Below the pieces are notes generated by a model that was given only the letters and a program-made list of their open reading frames with translations, was not told where the DNA came from and did not search any database. The position numbers were made by a program, and so were the translations under genes. A stretch of DNA of 64,000 nt, from contig NZ_QLLO01000009.1 of NCBI RefSeq assembly GCF_003259525.1, forward strand, positions 62,001 through 126,000, read 5' to 3'. This document shows, piece by piece, positions 8,481 through 19,402 of the stretch. The DNA comes from Olleya aquimaris (GTDB lineage Bacteria > Bacteroidota > Bacteroidia > Flavobacteriales > Flavobacteriaceae). Position 1 is the stretch's first letter. Every line of letters begins with the position of its first letter.

Positions 8481-8759
8481 TTAGTCGGCTAATACAATAA
8501 CTTTATTTCCATTCATTTCTAAAGTTCCAGAGTTTATTTTTAATAAGGTTGTGTTTTTGTCGCCTTTAGTAAAACGGTTTTCAACCTCTTCCTCTAGTAC
8601 TATATTACCAGTAATTTTTACTGTTCCCTCTTTTAAAAGAGAAACAACAGGTGCGTGATTATTTAACATTTCAAAATCACCATTTACTCCAGGAACCGTA
8701 ACGCTAGTTACTTCTCCGCTAAATAATGTTGCTTCTGGTGATACAATTTCTAAATACAT
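8481..8759 (-). CDS. atpC: ATP synthase F1 subunit epsilon
   Basis: The 92-residue protein corresponds to the N-terminal beta-sandwich of the epsilon subunit (MYLEIVSPEATLFSGEV, then VPGVNGDFEMLNNHAPVVSLLKEG), the part that joins the central rotor stalk. It lacks the C-terminal helical hairpin that inhibits ATPase in enterobacteria; short epsilon subunits are usual in Bacteroidota. It follows atpD by 77 bp that fold into a long hairpin. The other ATP synthase genes are not in this window, consistent with a separate atpDC locus. Confidence 0.92.
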   Translation of the reverse strand: MYLEIVSPEATLFSGEVTSVTVPGVNGDFEMLNNHAPVVSLLKEGTVKITGNIVLEEEVENRFTKGDKNTTLLKINSGTLEMNGNKVIVLAD

Positions 8760-8772
8760 AATTTTTAGTATT

Positions 8773-8834
8773 TAGTAATCAGTAACTAGTAATTAGTAGT
8801 TTTTTGTCTACAACTTACTGTTAACTGCTTACTG
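8773..8834 (-). repeat. Heptad-repeat long hairpin between atpD and atpC
   Basis: Two 27-nt arms (8773-8799 and 8808-8834) are imperfect inverted repeats, about 20 of 27 positions complementary, around an 8-nt T-rich loop. Each arm is built of 7-nt units: TAGTAAT, CAGTAAC, TAGTAAT on one side and CTTACTG, TTAACTG, CTTACTG on the other. It would fold in the atpD-atpC mRNA. I infer a mobile or regulatory hairpin; the function is unknown. Confidence 0.6.
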
Positions 8835-8836
8835 TT

Positions 8837-10348
<1,512 letters not shown>

Positions 10349-10405
10349 TTATTTATTTAATATTATGGTATTTAATTGAAAGAAAACACCTTCTGTTTTC
10401 GCGTG

Positions 10406-10413
10406 CAAAGATA
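10406..10413 (-). promoter_or_regulatory. -7 promoter element for atpDC
   Basis: On the minus strand TATCTTTG is a perfect match to the Bacteroidota consensus TAnnTTTG, about 60 bp upstream of the atpD start. Confidence 0.65.
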
Positions 10414-10460
10414 GGAGTTTTAATTTAAAATAAAAGTGGTTTATAAACCTTTTTTTATAC

Positions 10461-10491
10461 AAAAAAACGTCTTCCATTGGAAGACGTTTTT
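10461..10491 (-). terminator. Terminator after the GDSL lipoprotein gene
   Basis: The stem CGTCTTCC / GGAAGACG with a 3-nt loop is flanked by A7 on the left and T5 on the right. It lies 23 bp past the stop of the minus-strand GDSL gene and upstream of the atpD promoter. Confidence 0.85.
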
Positions 10492-10513
10492 AAAACTATT
10501 TTTCTGTTTATTT

Positions 10514-12004
10514 TTATTGCAAACCTGCAGAGTAGTTTGTGTTGTATTCTCCTATATCTACAAGGTTTCCAGATGCTTCAAAGTTTGAACCGTATTTTAA
10601 ATCTATTGCTTTTAAAAATTGATTAGCTATTAAAGCATAACCTCTAGATGTTGGGTGAACACCATCTAAAGAAAAGGCTCCTCCTGTTACTAAATCTGAA
10701 GTTAAATTATAATTTCCAGACGGTAAGTTACCATCTTTCACTAGGTTTAGCAATGCATTAGCATCTACAAATGCTAAATTAGCAGCACTAGCTTGAGATT
10801 GGATAGTTGCATTAAAACTAGCAGTAGCAGTAGCGATTTCAGCTTGCTCTTCTGGTGTTAAAGCCCATTTGTCTGCTAATGGAATTTGTGTTCCATAACC
10901 TTGTGGGATCAACGACGATAATGGCAATACAAATAAGTCGTCTGCTGTAGATTGTCTGTAACTTGGAATACCAAAACTAGTTAAGTCTGTCAAATCTTCG
11001 TCAATTAAAACCATTGCATTATTAGATCCTTCAGCAAAAGCGATTGTTCTTTTATCAACTTCTGCTTGAGTTATTAGTCCATTTGACATTGCAAATTGAA
11101 GCCCACCATTATAGGTAGCATATCCTTGATTTAAAGCACTTGCAGTAGCAGCGTCTAAAGGTATAGGATTGTAAGGTACAGTTGTAAAATGCGGTATAGC
11201 TGTTACGTCTGGAATATTTGCAACGACACCTTTAGCACCACCTGAAGTTAATGTAGTGATTAGCGTAGAGTAAGCAAAATCAAAAGTAGCAGTTGGTGTA
11301 ATTGGATTAGTACCATCACCACCTGATAAAGCATAACCTAAAACGTCATTGTTACCTATCCATAAAGAAAAGAATGTAGGTGCTTGCGCCATAGCATCTG
11401 CAATAACAGATGTTGTTGAAGAGCTTGCCATTCTTACAAAATAAGGATTAGCAGTTGCTGGAACTGTAAATAAACCATTTAAATCTCCATAACCTGGTGC
11501 TAACAAGTGAAAACTTTTTGCACCTGGTACACCCATATTATTAAAAGGTCCAGTAGGATTATTTAATACTATATCTGTAGTAGTCATAGCACCTGGATTT
11601 AAATTTGTAATAGGCACTGGTCCAGCACCATCAAATACTAATCTAGGTCCAAATCCTGGTAAAGGCGATCCACCAGCTAATAACCCACCAACGTTATCAT
11701 TCATTAATGGTTGTGTAAAGTTACCACCACCAACTAATGAGAATTTACTTGCCATTATATTTGGTGTCGAATTCTCTTGAGCAATACTATATAAAGCACC
11801 ATCTGCAAAACCTGCAGTTAAAGAGTTTCCTAATGATACAAAGGTTGAAAAGTCTGCTGAACCAGAGGTTGGCGCAGGTAATGCGACAGCGTCTGCAGGA
11901 GGCATATCTAAAAACTGCTCAAAATCTTCTTCATCATTACATGCTGTAAAACTAATTGCTATTGCAAGAAGTCCTATATATTTTATGTTTTTAAATGTCT
12001 TCAT
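10514..12004 (-). CDS. SGNH/GDSL-type hydrolase lipoprotein
   Basis: The 496-residue protein starts with a lipoprotein signal ending in SFTAC (Cys22), so it is membrane anchored, probably surface exposed. Block I of SGNH hydrolases is SLGNSLTAG with the nucleophile S61 (Gly-Asn-Ser replacing Gly-Asp-Ser), block III is WIGNNDVLGYAL, and block V is DGVHPTSRGY with the catalytic Asp and His. It is longer than typical 200-250 residue members because of inserts. Its ATG lies 2 bp past the stop of the upstream TonB receptor, so the two are an operon and may act on one substrate, such as an acylated or esterified compound. Confidence 0.85.
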   Translation of the reverse strand: MKTFKNIKYIGLLAIAISFTACNDEEDFEQFLDMPPADAVALPAPTSGSADFSTFVSLGNSLTAGFADGALYSIAQENSTPNIMASKFSLVGGGNFTQPLMNDNVGGLLAGGSPLPGFGPRLVFDGAGPVPITNLNPGAMTTTDIVLNNPTGPFNNMGVPGAKSFHLLAPGYGDLNGLFTVPATANPYFVRMASSSTTSVIADAMAQAPTFFSLWIGNNDVLGYALSGGDGTNPITPTATFDFAYSTLITTLTSGGAKGVVANIPDVTAIPHFTTVPYNPIPLDAATASALNQGYATYNGGLQFAMSNGLITQAEVDKRTIAFAEGSNNAMVLIDEDLTDLTSFGIPSYRQSTADDLFVLPLSSLIPQGYGTQIPLADKWALTPEEQAEIATATASFNATIQSQASAANLAFVDANALLNLVKDGNLPSGNYNLTSDLVTGGAFSLDGVHPTSRGYALIANQFLKAIDLKYGSNFEASGNLVDIGEYNTNYSAGLQ

Positions 12005-12006
12005 TA

Positions 12007-14772
12007 TTATAAGTTATTAATTGTTAATGATGCATAATACATAGATCCAATAAATCCAGTACCAAAAGCAGTAAAGTACTCATCACCTGTAAGGTTAGTA
12101 GCTCCTACTTTGATTATAGATTTTAAACTTGGAATTTTATAATTGATTTGTGCATCTAATACATGAAATTCTGGTACTATACCATTTCCAAATGTAGCTT
12201 CCCAGAAATAGTCATCACTAAATCTGTATGCGATATTAAACCCAAAGTTTTCAAATACTTCTGTATGACCAAAAGTAGCTTTAAACTTATGTTCTGGAGT
12301 ATTAAAGTTAGTTTGAAAATCTGGATTAGCAGCTTGATCAAAATCTTGTTTGGTGAACGTGTAACTACCACCAAGATCAAAACCACCAAATACTTTAGTA
12401 GATAATCCAATAGATGCACCATAAGACTTAACATCTGCATCAGAGTTAGTATACGCGCTGTATGCTTGTACATCTCCATTTGCTAATGCAGCAACAGATA
12501 ATCCTCCATCTCCTGCAGTACCATAAAGTGGTGACACAACTACCTCTTGAGAGATAAAGTCTTCATATTTGTTATAATAAGTGCTAAAATCTACAATAAG
12601 ACTTTCAAATTTACCTCTATATCCAACTTCAAAAGATGTTACTTTTTCTGGTTTGATAATTTCTGGATTTGCTACAGTCAGTAACGCTGGGTTACCAGAT
12701 GCTGCAAATGCATTAACAGAACTTGCAGAATATGAATTCTCATAAGCTGCTCTACCAGATTGAGTAACAGTAGCTGGTTGGCCAAACATAGTTTGTCCTT
12801 CTAGACTAATATCATAACTTCTTGAATATCGGTCTAAATTACTTTCTGCCGACCCTACAAGAACTGCTCTACCTGCATCTAAACCAATAAATAAATCTTG
12901 AGTTGTTGGATTTCTAAAACCTGTTTGAGCAGAAGCTCTAATATTGTGGTTACGGTTTAAAGTTAAACCAGCAGATAATCTAGGTGAGAAAAATCCATCA
13001 AATAATTCTGATTTATCATAACGTCCAGAAGCGGTTATTTTTAATTCCATATCCTCAGATAATTCTACATCTTTTTGAACTTGAGAATAAACACCAAATT
13101 CTGAATATTCTATTGGACTATCAGCATCAGTATAAATTGTACCTCCAGAATTTAAAGTGTATTTTCTGTAAGATCCTCCAACTTGAATTTCAGCCCAATC
13201 AATTTGATCACCAAAATTATAGTTAGCATCACTATGAAAATATTTAGAAGCATCTTGGAATTTTGATCCTACAGATAAATCTGGATTTGCTATACTAGTA
13301 TTAAATGCAGCTTGATATTCTGGTGTTCCTGGTAGGTAACGACCTGTATCTGCTGCAGCTCTAGCTGCATCATGTTTTTGTTGCTCTGAAAGCCCTAATG
13401 GGTTTCCAGCTAAGTCTATACCTACAAAAGTGTTTATATAGTCTCCAAACCAATCTGCATCACTTTTCCAAGCTCTATTTATGTTAATTCCTGTAAAGAC
13501 CATGTCATATGAGTCTCCAGCTTTATCTGACACTTCATATGCTCTTACAAAAAAGTTATCGTTTCTAACTTCTAATTTATGTTGTTGTTGGAAGAAACCA
13601 TTAATGTTATATCTGTTGGTTCCTTGATAAATGGTAGATCCTGTACCTACTTTACCAACATAAGAAAATTCTAAATTATTTCCTTCAATTGGACGATAGT
13701 ATAATCCCCAATCTGCTTTAATACTTTCTGCATTATAATTAGTTAAATCACGCTCATTATAACCCGTTCTACTTACCACTACATCTGGAACTAATCCAGT
13801 ACCACCAGCTAATGCATTGATGTTAGCAGCAACCTCATCTCCGTATACATTAATACCATCATAATCTGTGTTAGCTCTTGTTCTGGTTGGATCAATTTTA
13901 TCAACTTCACTTGTAGCTTGCCAGTCAGTTCCTTTTAAATAACCAAAGTTTACTTTAGCAGCAAATTTATCGCTAAACTTATGTGCCATTCTAATACTTA
14001 AGTCTGTGTAAGGATTGTCGCCAGCAGATTCTTGAGACGTTATACCTCTTTTAATAGAACCACTAATTCCTGTATGATCAAATGGGTTTTTACTTCTCAT
14101 AAATAAAATACCATTAAAGGCATTTGCACCATATAATGCAGATGATGCTCCTGGAAGCAGCTCGACACTTAATACATCTGTTTCAGTCATACCTACTAAG
14201 TTACCAATAGGGAAGTTTAAAGCAGGTGTTGAATTGTCCATTCCATCTACTAGCTGCATAAAACGTGTGTTTGCAAAAGTTGCAAAACCACGTGTATTTA
14301 CAGATTTAAATGTTAAACTGTTAGTATTAACATCGACACCTTTTAGGTTTTCTAAACCATCATAAAAATCAGCAGATGCAGTGTTTTTAATTTCTCTTAG
14401 ACCAAAACGCTCAACCGTTACAGGTGACTCAAAAATACGTTCTGGAGTTCTAGATGCAGATATAACTACTTCGTCTAAAGAAGTTCCTTCCGCAAGGACC
14501 ACATTAATATTTTGATTGTTAGATGTGATTTCAACATTTTCTGTAGCAAATCCTACACTACTTACTTGAATAGTAAAAGGAGGGTTTTGATTAGTTGTAA
14601 GGGTGAAATTACCATCGAAATCTGTAGCTGTTCCTACAGATGTGCCATCTATTATAACATTAGCACTGGGAATTGGTTGTTGACTATCGTCCACAACTGT
14701 TCCTGTTATTGTTGTTTGCGAAAAAGCAATTCCGCTAAAACACAACAATACAATTGAAAGGATTGTTCTCAT
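12007..14772 (-). CDS. TonB-dependent receptor with N-terminal carboxypeptidase-like domain
   Basis: The 921-residue protein has a signal peptide ending in AFSQ, a CarboxypepD_reg-like domain (about 20-105, with GTVVDDSQQPIPSANVII), a plug (LDEVVISASRTPERIFESPVTVERF onward, key block VVISASRTPE near 105) and a large barrel ending in YYASLTINNL. It is of SusC-like architecture but has no SusD partner; the partner is the GDSL lipoprotein directly downstream. A perfect TTATGC/GCATAA dyad at 14845-14858 lies 72 bp upstream and could be an operator. The ligand is unknown. Confidence 0.9.
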   Translation of the reverse strand: MRTILSIVLLCFSGIAFSQTTITGTVVDDSQQPIPSANVIIDGTSVGTATDFDGNFTLTTNQNPPFTIQVSSVGFATENVEITSNNQNINVVLAEGTSLDEVVISASRTPERIFESPVTVERFGLREIKNTASADFYDGLENLKGVDVNTNSLTFKSVNTRGFATFANTRFMQLVDGMDNSTPALNFPIGNLVGMTETDVLSVELLPGASSALYGANAFNGILFMRSKNPFDHTGISGSIKRGITSQESAGDNPYTDLSIRMAHKFSDKFAAKVNFGYLKGTDWQATSEVDKIDPTRTRANTDYDGINVYGDEVAANINALAGGTGLVPDVVVSRTGYNERDLTNYNAESIKADWGLYYRPIEGNNLEFSYVGKVGTGSTIYQGTNRYNINGFFQQQHKLEVRNDNFFVRAYEVSDKAGDSYDMVFTGININRAWKSDADWFGDYINTFVGIDLAGNPLGLSEQQKHDAARAAADTGRYLPGTPEYQAAFNTSIANPDLSVGSKFQDASKYFHSDANYNFGDQIDWAEIQVGGSYRKYTLNSGGTIYTDADSPIEYSEFGVYSQVQKDVELSEDMELKITASGRYDKSELFDGFFSPRLSAGLTLNRNHNIRASAQTGFRNPTTQDLFIGLDAGRAVLVGSAESNLDRYSRSYDISLEGQTMFGQPATVTQSGRAAYENSYSASSVNAFAASGNPALLTVANPEIIKPEKVTSFEVGYRGKFESLIVDFSTYYNKYEDFISQEVVVSPLYGTAGDGGLSVAALANGDVQAYSAYTNSDADVKSYGASIGLSTKVFGGFDLGGSYTFTKQDFDQAANPDFQTNFNTPEHKFKATFGHTEVFENFGFNIAYRFSDDYFWEATFGNGIVPEFHVLDAQINYKIPSLKSIIKVGATNLTGDEYFTAFGTGFIGSMYYASLTINNL

Positions 14773-14844
14773 TTTTTAGATTTAGTTAATTAATATTGCC
14801 AATATACGTTTTTTACCGAAACCTTAAAAAAAACAAGTTAAAAA

Positions 14845-14858
14845 TTATGCGTGCATAA
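14845..14858. promoter_or_regulatory. Palindrome upstream of the TonB receptor
   Basis: TTATGC and GCATAA flank a 2-bp spacer, a perfect dyad of the size bound by a dimeric regulator. It sits 72 bp before the receptor start, upstream of a weak -7 like sequence (TATATTGG, minus strand). No regulator gene is adjacent. Confidence 0.35.
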
Positions 14859-14872
14859 TAAGTATTTACAAA

Positions 14873-14943
14873 AAAAAGAGGCTTTAAAACTAATTATTAA
14901 TAAAAATCAAGGTTGAATTTTATTAATAAGAAACTTTAAAGCC
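14873..14943 (-). terminator. Terminator after glmS
   Basis: GGCTTTAAA (14880-14888) and TTTAAAGCC (14935-14943) form the base of a long stem extended by an inner TTATTAATAAAA-type pairing. On the minus strand it is followed by a T8 run. It lies 24 bp past the glmS stop. Confidence 0.75.
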
Positions 14944-14967
14944 AATTATGATTTATAATATGTTGTC

Positions 14968-16815
14968 TTACTCTACTGTTACAGACTTAGCTAAATTTCT
15001 TGGTTGATCCACATTTTTTTCTAACATTACCGCAATGTGATAAGAAAGTAATTGTAAAGGTATGGTTGTTAATAAAGGTGTTAGAGATTCTAATGTTTCT
15101 GGAACCTCAATAACATGGTCTGCTAATTTTTTGACACTAGTGTCACCTTCTGTTACAATTCCAATAATTTTACCAGATCTAGATTTAATCTCTTCAATAT
15201 TACTAACTACTTTTTCGTAGTGTCCTTTATTTACTGCTATAACTATAACTGGCATTTGATCGTCAATTAAAGCAATAGGACCGTGCTTCATTTCTGCAGC
15301 AGGATAACCTTCTGCATGGATGTATGAAATTTCTTTTAATTTTAAAGCACCTTCTAAAGCAACTGGAAAATTATATCCTCTACCTAAGTATAAACAGTTT
15401 TTTGCATCTTTATATATGTCTGCTACCATTTTTATATGTGCATCAGACTTTAATGCTTTTTCTACTTTTTCAGGAATAAGTTCTAATTCTTGTAAATGGT
15501 AGTGGTAGTCTGAATTAGATAATGCACCTTTAATTTTACCTAATTTTAGTGCTATTAAAGTTAATACCGTTATTTGAGTAGTAAATGCTTTTGTTGATGC
15601 TACACCAATTTCTGGTCCAGCATGAGTATAAGCACCTGCGTGTGTTTCTCTTGCTATGGATGATCCTACAACATTACATACTCCAAAAACAAATGCGCCT
15701 TTTTCTTTAGCTAATTTTATGGCAGCTAAAGTATCTGCAGTTTCACCGGATTGTGAGATTGCGATAACAACATCGTTATTTGTGATTACTGGATTACGAT
15801 ATCTAAATTCTGATGCATATTCGACTTCTACAGGTATTCTGGCTAAATTTTCAAAAATATATTCTGCCACTAAACCTGCGTGCCATGATGTACCACATGC
15901 TACAATTATTATACGACTTGCGTTAGTGAATTTTTCTAAGTTATCATCAATACCAGCCATTTTGATGATGCCTTCTTTTGCTCTAAGTCTACCTCTGTAA
16001 GTGTCTTTAATAGCATGAGGTTGTTCATGTATTTCTTTTAACATGAAATGCTCATAACCTCCTTTTTCTATTTGCTCGAGGTTAAATTTAAGCTCTTGCA
16101 TGGAAGGTGTAACTTCAGAATCATCTTTTATTTTTCTGATTTTTATTTTTTTGTTTAACCTAACAATTGCCATTTCTTCATCTTCCAGATAAATAGCATT
16201 TTTGGTGTATTCTATAAATGGAGAAGCGTCACTTGCTATAAAAAACTCGTCTTCACCAATACCAATAGCTAGTGGGCTACCTAATTTAGCCACTACAATT
16301 TCGTTAGGTTTGTTTTTGTCAAATACTGCAATTGCAAATGCACCAACCACTTCTGTTAATGCTAATTGTACTGCTTTACCTAATTTTACATTTTGTTTTT
16401 TCTTAACTTCTTCAATAAGATTTATTAATACTTCCGTATCTGTATCAGATTGAAATGTATAGCCTCTTTTGATTAGCTCTATTTTAATGGATTCGTAGTT
16501 TTCAATAATTCCATTATGAATAATGACTAAATCTCCAGAGTTAGAGTAGTGTGGATGCGAGTTAACATCATTAGGTACACCATGGGTTGCCCATCTTGTG
16601 TGCCCAATTGCAATATTCCCTTTAGTAGAAATTTCGCTATTTATCTTTTGCTCTAAATCGGCTACTTTACCTTTAGTTTTAGATAGTTTTAAATCCGTTC
16701 CGTCATATATTGCTATTCCAGCACTATCATAACCTCTATATTCTAGACGTTTTAATCCATCTATGACAATTGGATAGGCTTCTCTTTTACCTATATAACC
16801 TACTATACCACACAT
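14968..16815 (-). CDS. glmS: Glutamine-fructose-6-phosphate aminotransferase
   Basis: GlmS makes glucosamine-6-phosphate, the first step towards UDP-GlcNAc for peptidoglycan and LPS. The 615-residue protein begins MCGIVGYIGKR with the nucleophile Cys2 of the class II glutaminase domain (1-230). Two SIS isomerase domains follow (about 290-610, with CGTSWHAG and SQSGETADTLAA). It ends in LAKSVTVE, the usual C-terminus. It is the last gene of a GT5-like, DUF4270, glmS operon, 6 bp after DUF4270. No glmS ribozyme is expected or seen because it is internal to the operon. Confidence 0.96.
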   Translation of the reverse strand: MCGIVGYIGKREAYPIVIDGLKRLEYRGYDSAGIAIYDGTDLKLSKTKGKVADLEQKINSEISTKGNIAIGHTRWATHGVPNDVNSHPHYSNSGDLVIIHNGIIENYESIKIELIKRGYTFQSDTDTEVLINLIEEVKKKQNVKLGKAVQLALTEVVGAFAIAVFDKNKPNEIVVAKLGSPLAIGIGEDEFFIASDASPFIEYTKNAIYLEDEEMAIVRLNKKIKIRKIKDDSEVTPSMQELKFNLEQIEKGGYEHFMLKEIHEQPHAIKDTYRGRLRAKEGIIKMAGIDDNLEKFTNASRIIIVACGTSWHAGLVAEYIFENLARIPVEVEYASEFRYRNPVITNNDVVIAISQSGETADTLAAIKLAKEKGAFVFGVCNVVGSSIARETHAGAYTHAGPEIGVASTKAFTTQITVLTLIALKLGKIKGALSNSDYHYHLQELELIPEKVEKALKSDAHIKMVADIYKDAKNCLYLGRGYNFPVALEGALKLKEISYIHAEGYPAAEMKHGPIALIDDQMPVIVIAVNKGHYEKVVSNIEEIKSRSGKIIGIVTEGDTSVKKLADHVIEVPETLESLTPLLTTIPLQLLSYHIAVMLEKNVDQPRNLAKSVTVE

Positions 16816-16821
16816 AATGTA

Positions 16822-18456
16822 TTAGTTATTTGGTTCTGTATAAAAAATTTCAAAAGTTGCTCTAACATTTTCTGGAACATTAGGCGTGCTTCCATGTAAA
16901 ATGGTTCCTTCTGGGCTTATTGTTGAGCTTTGAGGGACAAATCTAACAACATCATCTTCTAAAGCGCTTTGGATTTTTGAGGTGCCAAACAAATTAATAT
17001 TAGAAGTAACGTATAACCCAAGTTTAACATTTGTAGAATCGTTTAATAAAATTCGTTTAATGTGTTCTGTTAATCTAATTTTGTATTTCACTCCGTTTTC
17101 ATCTTCATCTCTTTCTAATTTAGGAGCATAAATAATTTTAGAATTTAATGGGTCTGACGAGTTGGTAGTTGGATCTGTAAAATAGTCTACAATTGGTGTG
17201 TTATTTTTCAAATCATAAAGCATAATTCTATCCGGTTCTGCACCTCCTCTGGTTTGTAATCCTTGGCTGGTATAGTCCACATAAAAGTTAAGATTTGCTT
17301 CATTAATTAACCATTTGCCTTCTCTGTCTTTAAAATATTGTAAGGCGTCTTGTGTGTTGTTGTTTTCATCAATGATATTTCCATTAAAAAGATCTAAAAC
17401 AGTCATAGATCCTTCAAACCCTTTTAAATGTAATTGGTCGTCTCCGTTTTGATTATCTCCATCTGTTATCGCTTGGAAATTTGATAAATTTTCTAAAGTA
17501 TTAAATTTGATACTATTAAAGTTAAAGGTGTAAGTTTCTCTTAATCTTTGATCTTCAACAGTGCCATCTTTTTCAAATCTTACGTCAATTTTGGCGTTAT
17601 TCATATTTAAAAATATCATACTACCATCATTAGACATATTGTCTTGCTCTACCTTAAAGATTAAACCTCTAAAAGCATTTTTAAAATCTGCTAAATCTGT
17701 TAATACAGGATTTGCGCTGCCATCATCTTCTAACAAAAAGTCTTGCCAATAATCTATTCCAATTTCACTTATTGACTCTGCTAAATCTATATATAATCCA
17801 GGTGTGCGTTTTTCTAGCTCTTCTTCTTCTGTTCCATCAATTGGAACTTCTTGAACAATAATTTGTGATTCACTTGGTGTAAATTCATTATTTTCATAAA
17901 ATAAATCTCCTTCAAAATTAGCCAAATTTAAACTTGTGTAAGCATTAGAATAATAGGCTTGTGAATTTTCAAAATCTGATTCAGGATCTAAATCTCTTAA
18001 GTAATAATTACTTCTAAATATTGATAATTTATATGGGCTAGATGCATCTCCGTATACAGAATCAAGCTCGTATGTCGAATTGCCATCTGCATCAGTCTCT
18101 AATAAAGTGTAGAAATAAGGGATGTATAATTTTACTGAAAGAATCTCTGTATTATCACCAAAATTAGGAGCAGTTGTAGTTGGTGTAATTTGAGTAATTA
18201 AGTTAGCTGAAGTAGACCCATAATTTGGATCGTTGTAAATACCTAAAACTTTATTAGATAAGTTGTTGGTTTGTATAGGTCCCACTTTTTTGTTGTAGGA
18301 CACGAAAGGAAATAATTTACTACCTGTATTAAAATTTTGAGCACCTCTAATGTCGCTTTCAATATTTACAAAGTCTTCATCACATGCCACTAAAATTAAA
18401 GCAATAGCAGATATAAACATTAAAGGTTTAACTATATTATAAAAAGATGTTTTCAT
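16822..18456 (-). CDS. DUF4270 family lipoprotein
   Basis: The 544-residue protein has a lipoprotein signal (lipobox LVAC, Cys25) followed by DEDFVNIESDI. The sequence is acidic and rich in Asn, Asp and Ser, with long beta-rich stretches, and fits the DUF4270 family of Bacteroidota. Members usually sit beside a glycogen-synthase-like gene and panC, as here. It is therefore probably cell-envelope associated; the molecular function is unknown. It lies 26 bp downstream of the GT5-like gene and 6 bp upstream of glmS on the same transcript. Confidence 0.8.
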   Translation of the reverse strand: MKTSFYNIVKPLMFISAIALILVACDEDFVNIESDIRGAQNFNTGSKLFPFVSYNKKVGPIQTNNLSNKVLGIYNDPNYGSTSANLITQITPTTTAPNFGDNTEILSVKLYIPYFYTLLETDADGNSTYELDSVYGDASSPYKLSIFRSNYYLRDLDPESDFENSQAYYSNAYTSLNLANFEGDLFYENNEFTPSESQIIVQEVPIDGTEEEELEKRTPGLYIDLAESISEIGIDYWQDFLLEDDGSANPVLTDLADFKNAFRGLIFKVEQDNMSNDGSMIFLNMNNAKIDVRFEKDGTVEDQRLRETYTFNFNSIKFNTLENLSNFQAITDGDNQNGDDQLHLKGFEGSMTVLDLFNGNIIDENNNTQDALQYFKDREGKWLINEANLNFYVDYTSQGLQTRGGAEPDRIMLYDLKNNTPIVDYFTDPTTNSSDPLNSKIIYAPKLERDEDENGVKYKIRLTEHIKRILLNDSTNVKLGLYVTSNINLFGTSKIQSALEDDVVRFVPQSSTISPEGTILHGSTPNVPENVRATFEIFYTEPNN

Positions 18457-18482
18457 AGAATTTTTTAAAAATTGTAATATGA

Positions 18483-19292
18483 CTAACCTAAAACGCTAGT
18501 TGTGTAAAAATTAGTGTATGCTTCGCTAAATTCGTCTTTAGCATGATAATCTAAAACAGGTTTTTTAGACTGGCTTAGGTAGGTTGTAAGCTCCTCAGGT
18601 AAGTCTTCTGACCCAACAATTAATGCGTCTGAGCTATCTATAGCAACTTTCATTAAGTTATTGTAAGTTGGTTTTGCAAGCAGTTTAATTTTGTCTTCTT
18701 CGATATTATCAAACTGAATTTTTTTAATTAAATCTGGATTTAAAGTGTTTTCAAACCCACTTTTGTAAATTGAAGTTACAATTTTACTTTCGTTAAATAA
18801 TGGCTCGTCTTTATAAAATTGTTTAAGATAAAGAGGTAATAATGAAGCTAACCATCCGTGTACGTGTATAATATCTGGTGACCAGTTTAGTTTTTTTACA
18901 GTTTCTATTACACCTTTTGCAAAGAAAATGGCACGCTCATCGTTATCTTCAAAAAGCTTTCCGTCTTCATCTGTTAGAGTTGCTTTTCTCTTAAAATATT
19001 CATCATTATCAATAAAATATACCTGAATTCGTTCTTTTGGAATTGAAGCTACTTTAATAATTAAAGGCATATCCAAATCGTTAACCACTAAATTAATTCC
19101 TGAAAGACGGATAACTTCATGTAATTGATGTCTTCTTTCGTTAATATTTCCATATCTAGGCATGAAAATTCTAATTTGTCCTCCTTGTTGATTTACCATT
19201 CTAGGCGTTTCAAATGACATTGAAGAAATTTCTGTTTCTGGTAAATATGGCACCACTTCAGATGATACATATAATATCCTCTTATCTTTCAT
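18483..19292 (-). CDS. Glycogen/starch synthase-like protein, N-terminal GT5 domain only
   Basis: The 269-residue product aligns with the N-terminal Rossmann domain of glycogen synthase (ILYVSSEVVPY, IFMPRYGNINERRHQ, PDIIHVHGWLASLLPLY). Full-length GlgA is about 470 residues; the C-terminal nucleotide-sugar-binding half is absent. The ADP-glucose-binding KxGGLGDV loop expected after the first strand is replaced by LPETEISSM. Catalysis as a glycogen synthase therefore looks impossible; a binding or regulatory role is more likely. The gene is complete, with a clean start next to a divergent promoter region shared with panC, and heads the operon with DUF4270 and glmS. Confidence 0.82.
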   Translation of the reverse strand: MKDKRILYVSSEVVPYLPETEISSMSFETPRMVNQQGGQIRIFMPRYGNINERRHQLHEVIRLSGINLVVNDLDMPLIIKVASIPKERIQVYFIDNDEYFKRKATLTDEDGKLFEDNDERAIFFAKGVIETVKKLNWSPDIIHVHGWLASLLPLYLKQFYKDEPLFNESKIVTSIYKSGFENTLNPDLIKKIQFDNIEEDKIKLLAKPTYNNLMKVAIDSSDALIVGSEDLPEELTTYLSQSKKPVLDYHAKDEFSEAYTNFYTTSVLG

Positions 19293-19331
19293 AAATTGTT
19301 TGGCTTTTCAGAATTAAAAATAAAAAACACG

Positions 19332-19339
19332 CAAAAGTA
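19332..19339 (-). promoter_or_regulatory. -7 element for the GT5-like/DUF4270/glmS operon
   Basis: TACTTTTG on the minus strand is a perfect TAnnTTTG match, 39 bp before the GT5-like start, in the divergent gap with panC. Confidence 0.55.
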
Positions 19340-19370
19340 CAAAAATTTATGCAGATTGCCACTAAAATAT

Positions 19371-19378
19371 TAAGTTTG
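19371..19378 (+). promoter_or_regulatory. -7 element for the panC operon
   Basis: TAAGTTTG is a perfect TAnnTTTG match, 24 bp before the panC ATG. Confidence 0.55.
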
Positions 19379-19402
19379 CATGCGTTAATTAAATATTAAA
19401 AA

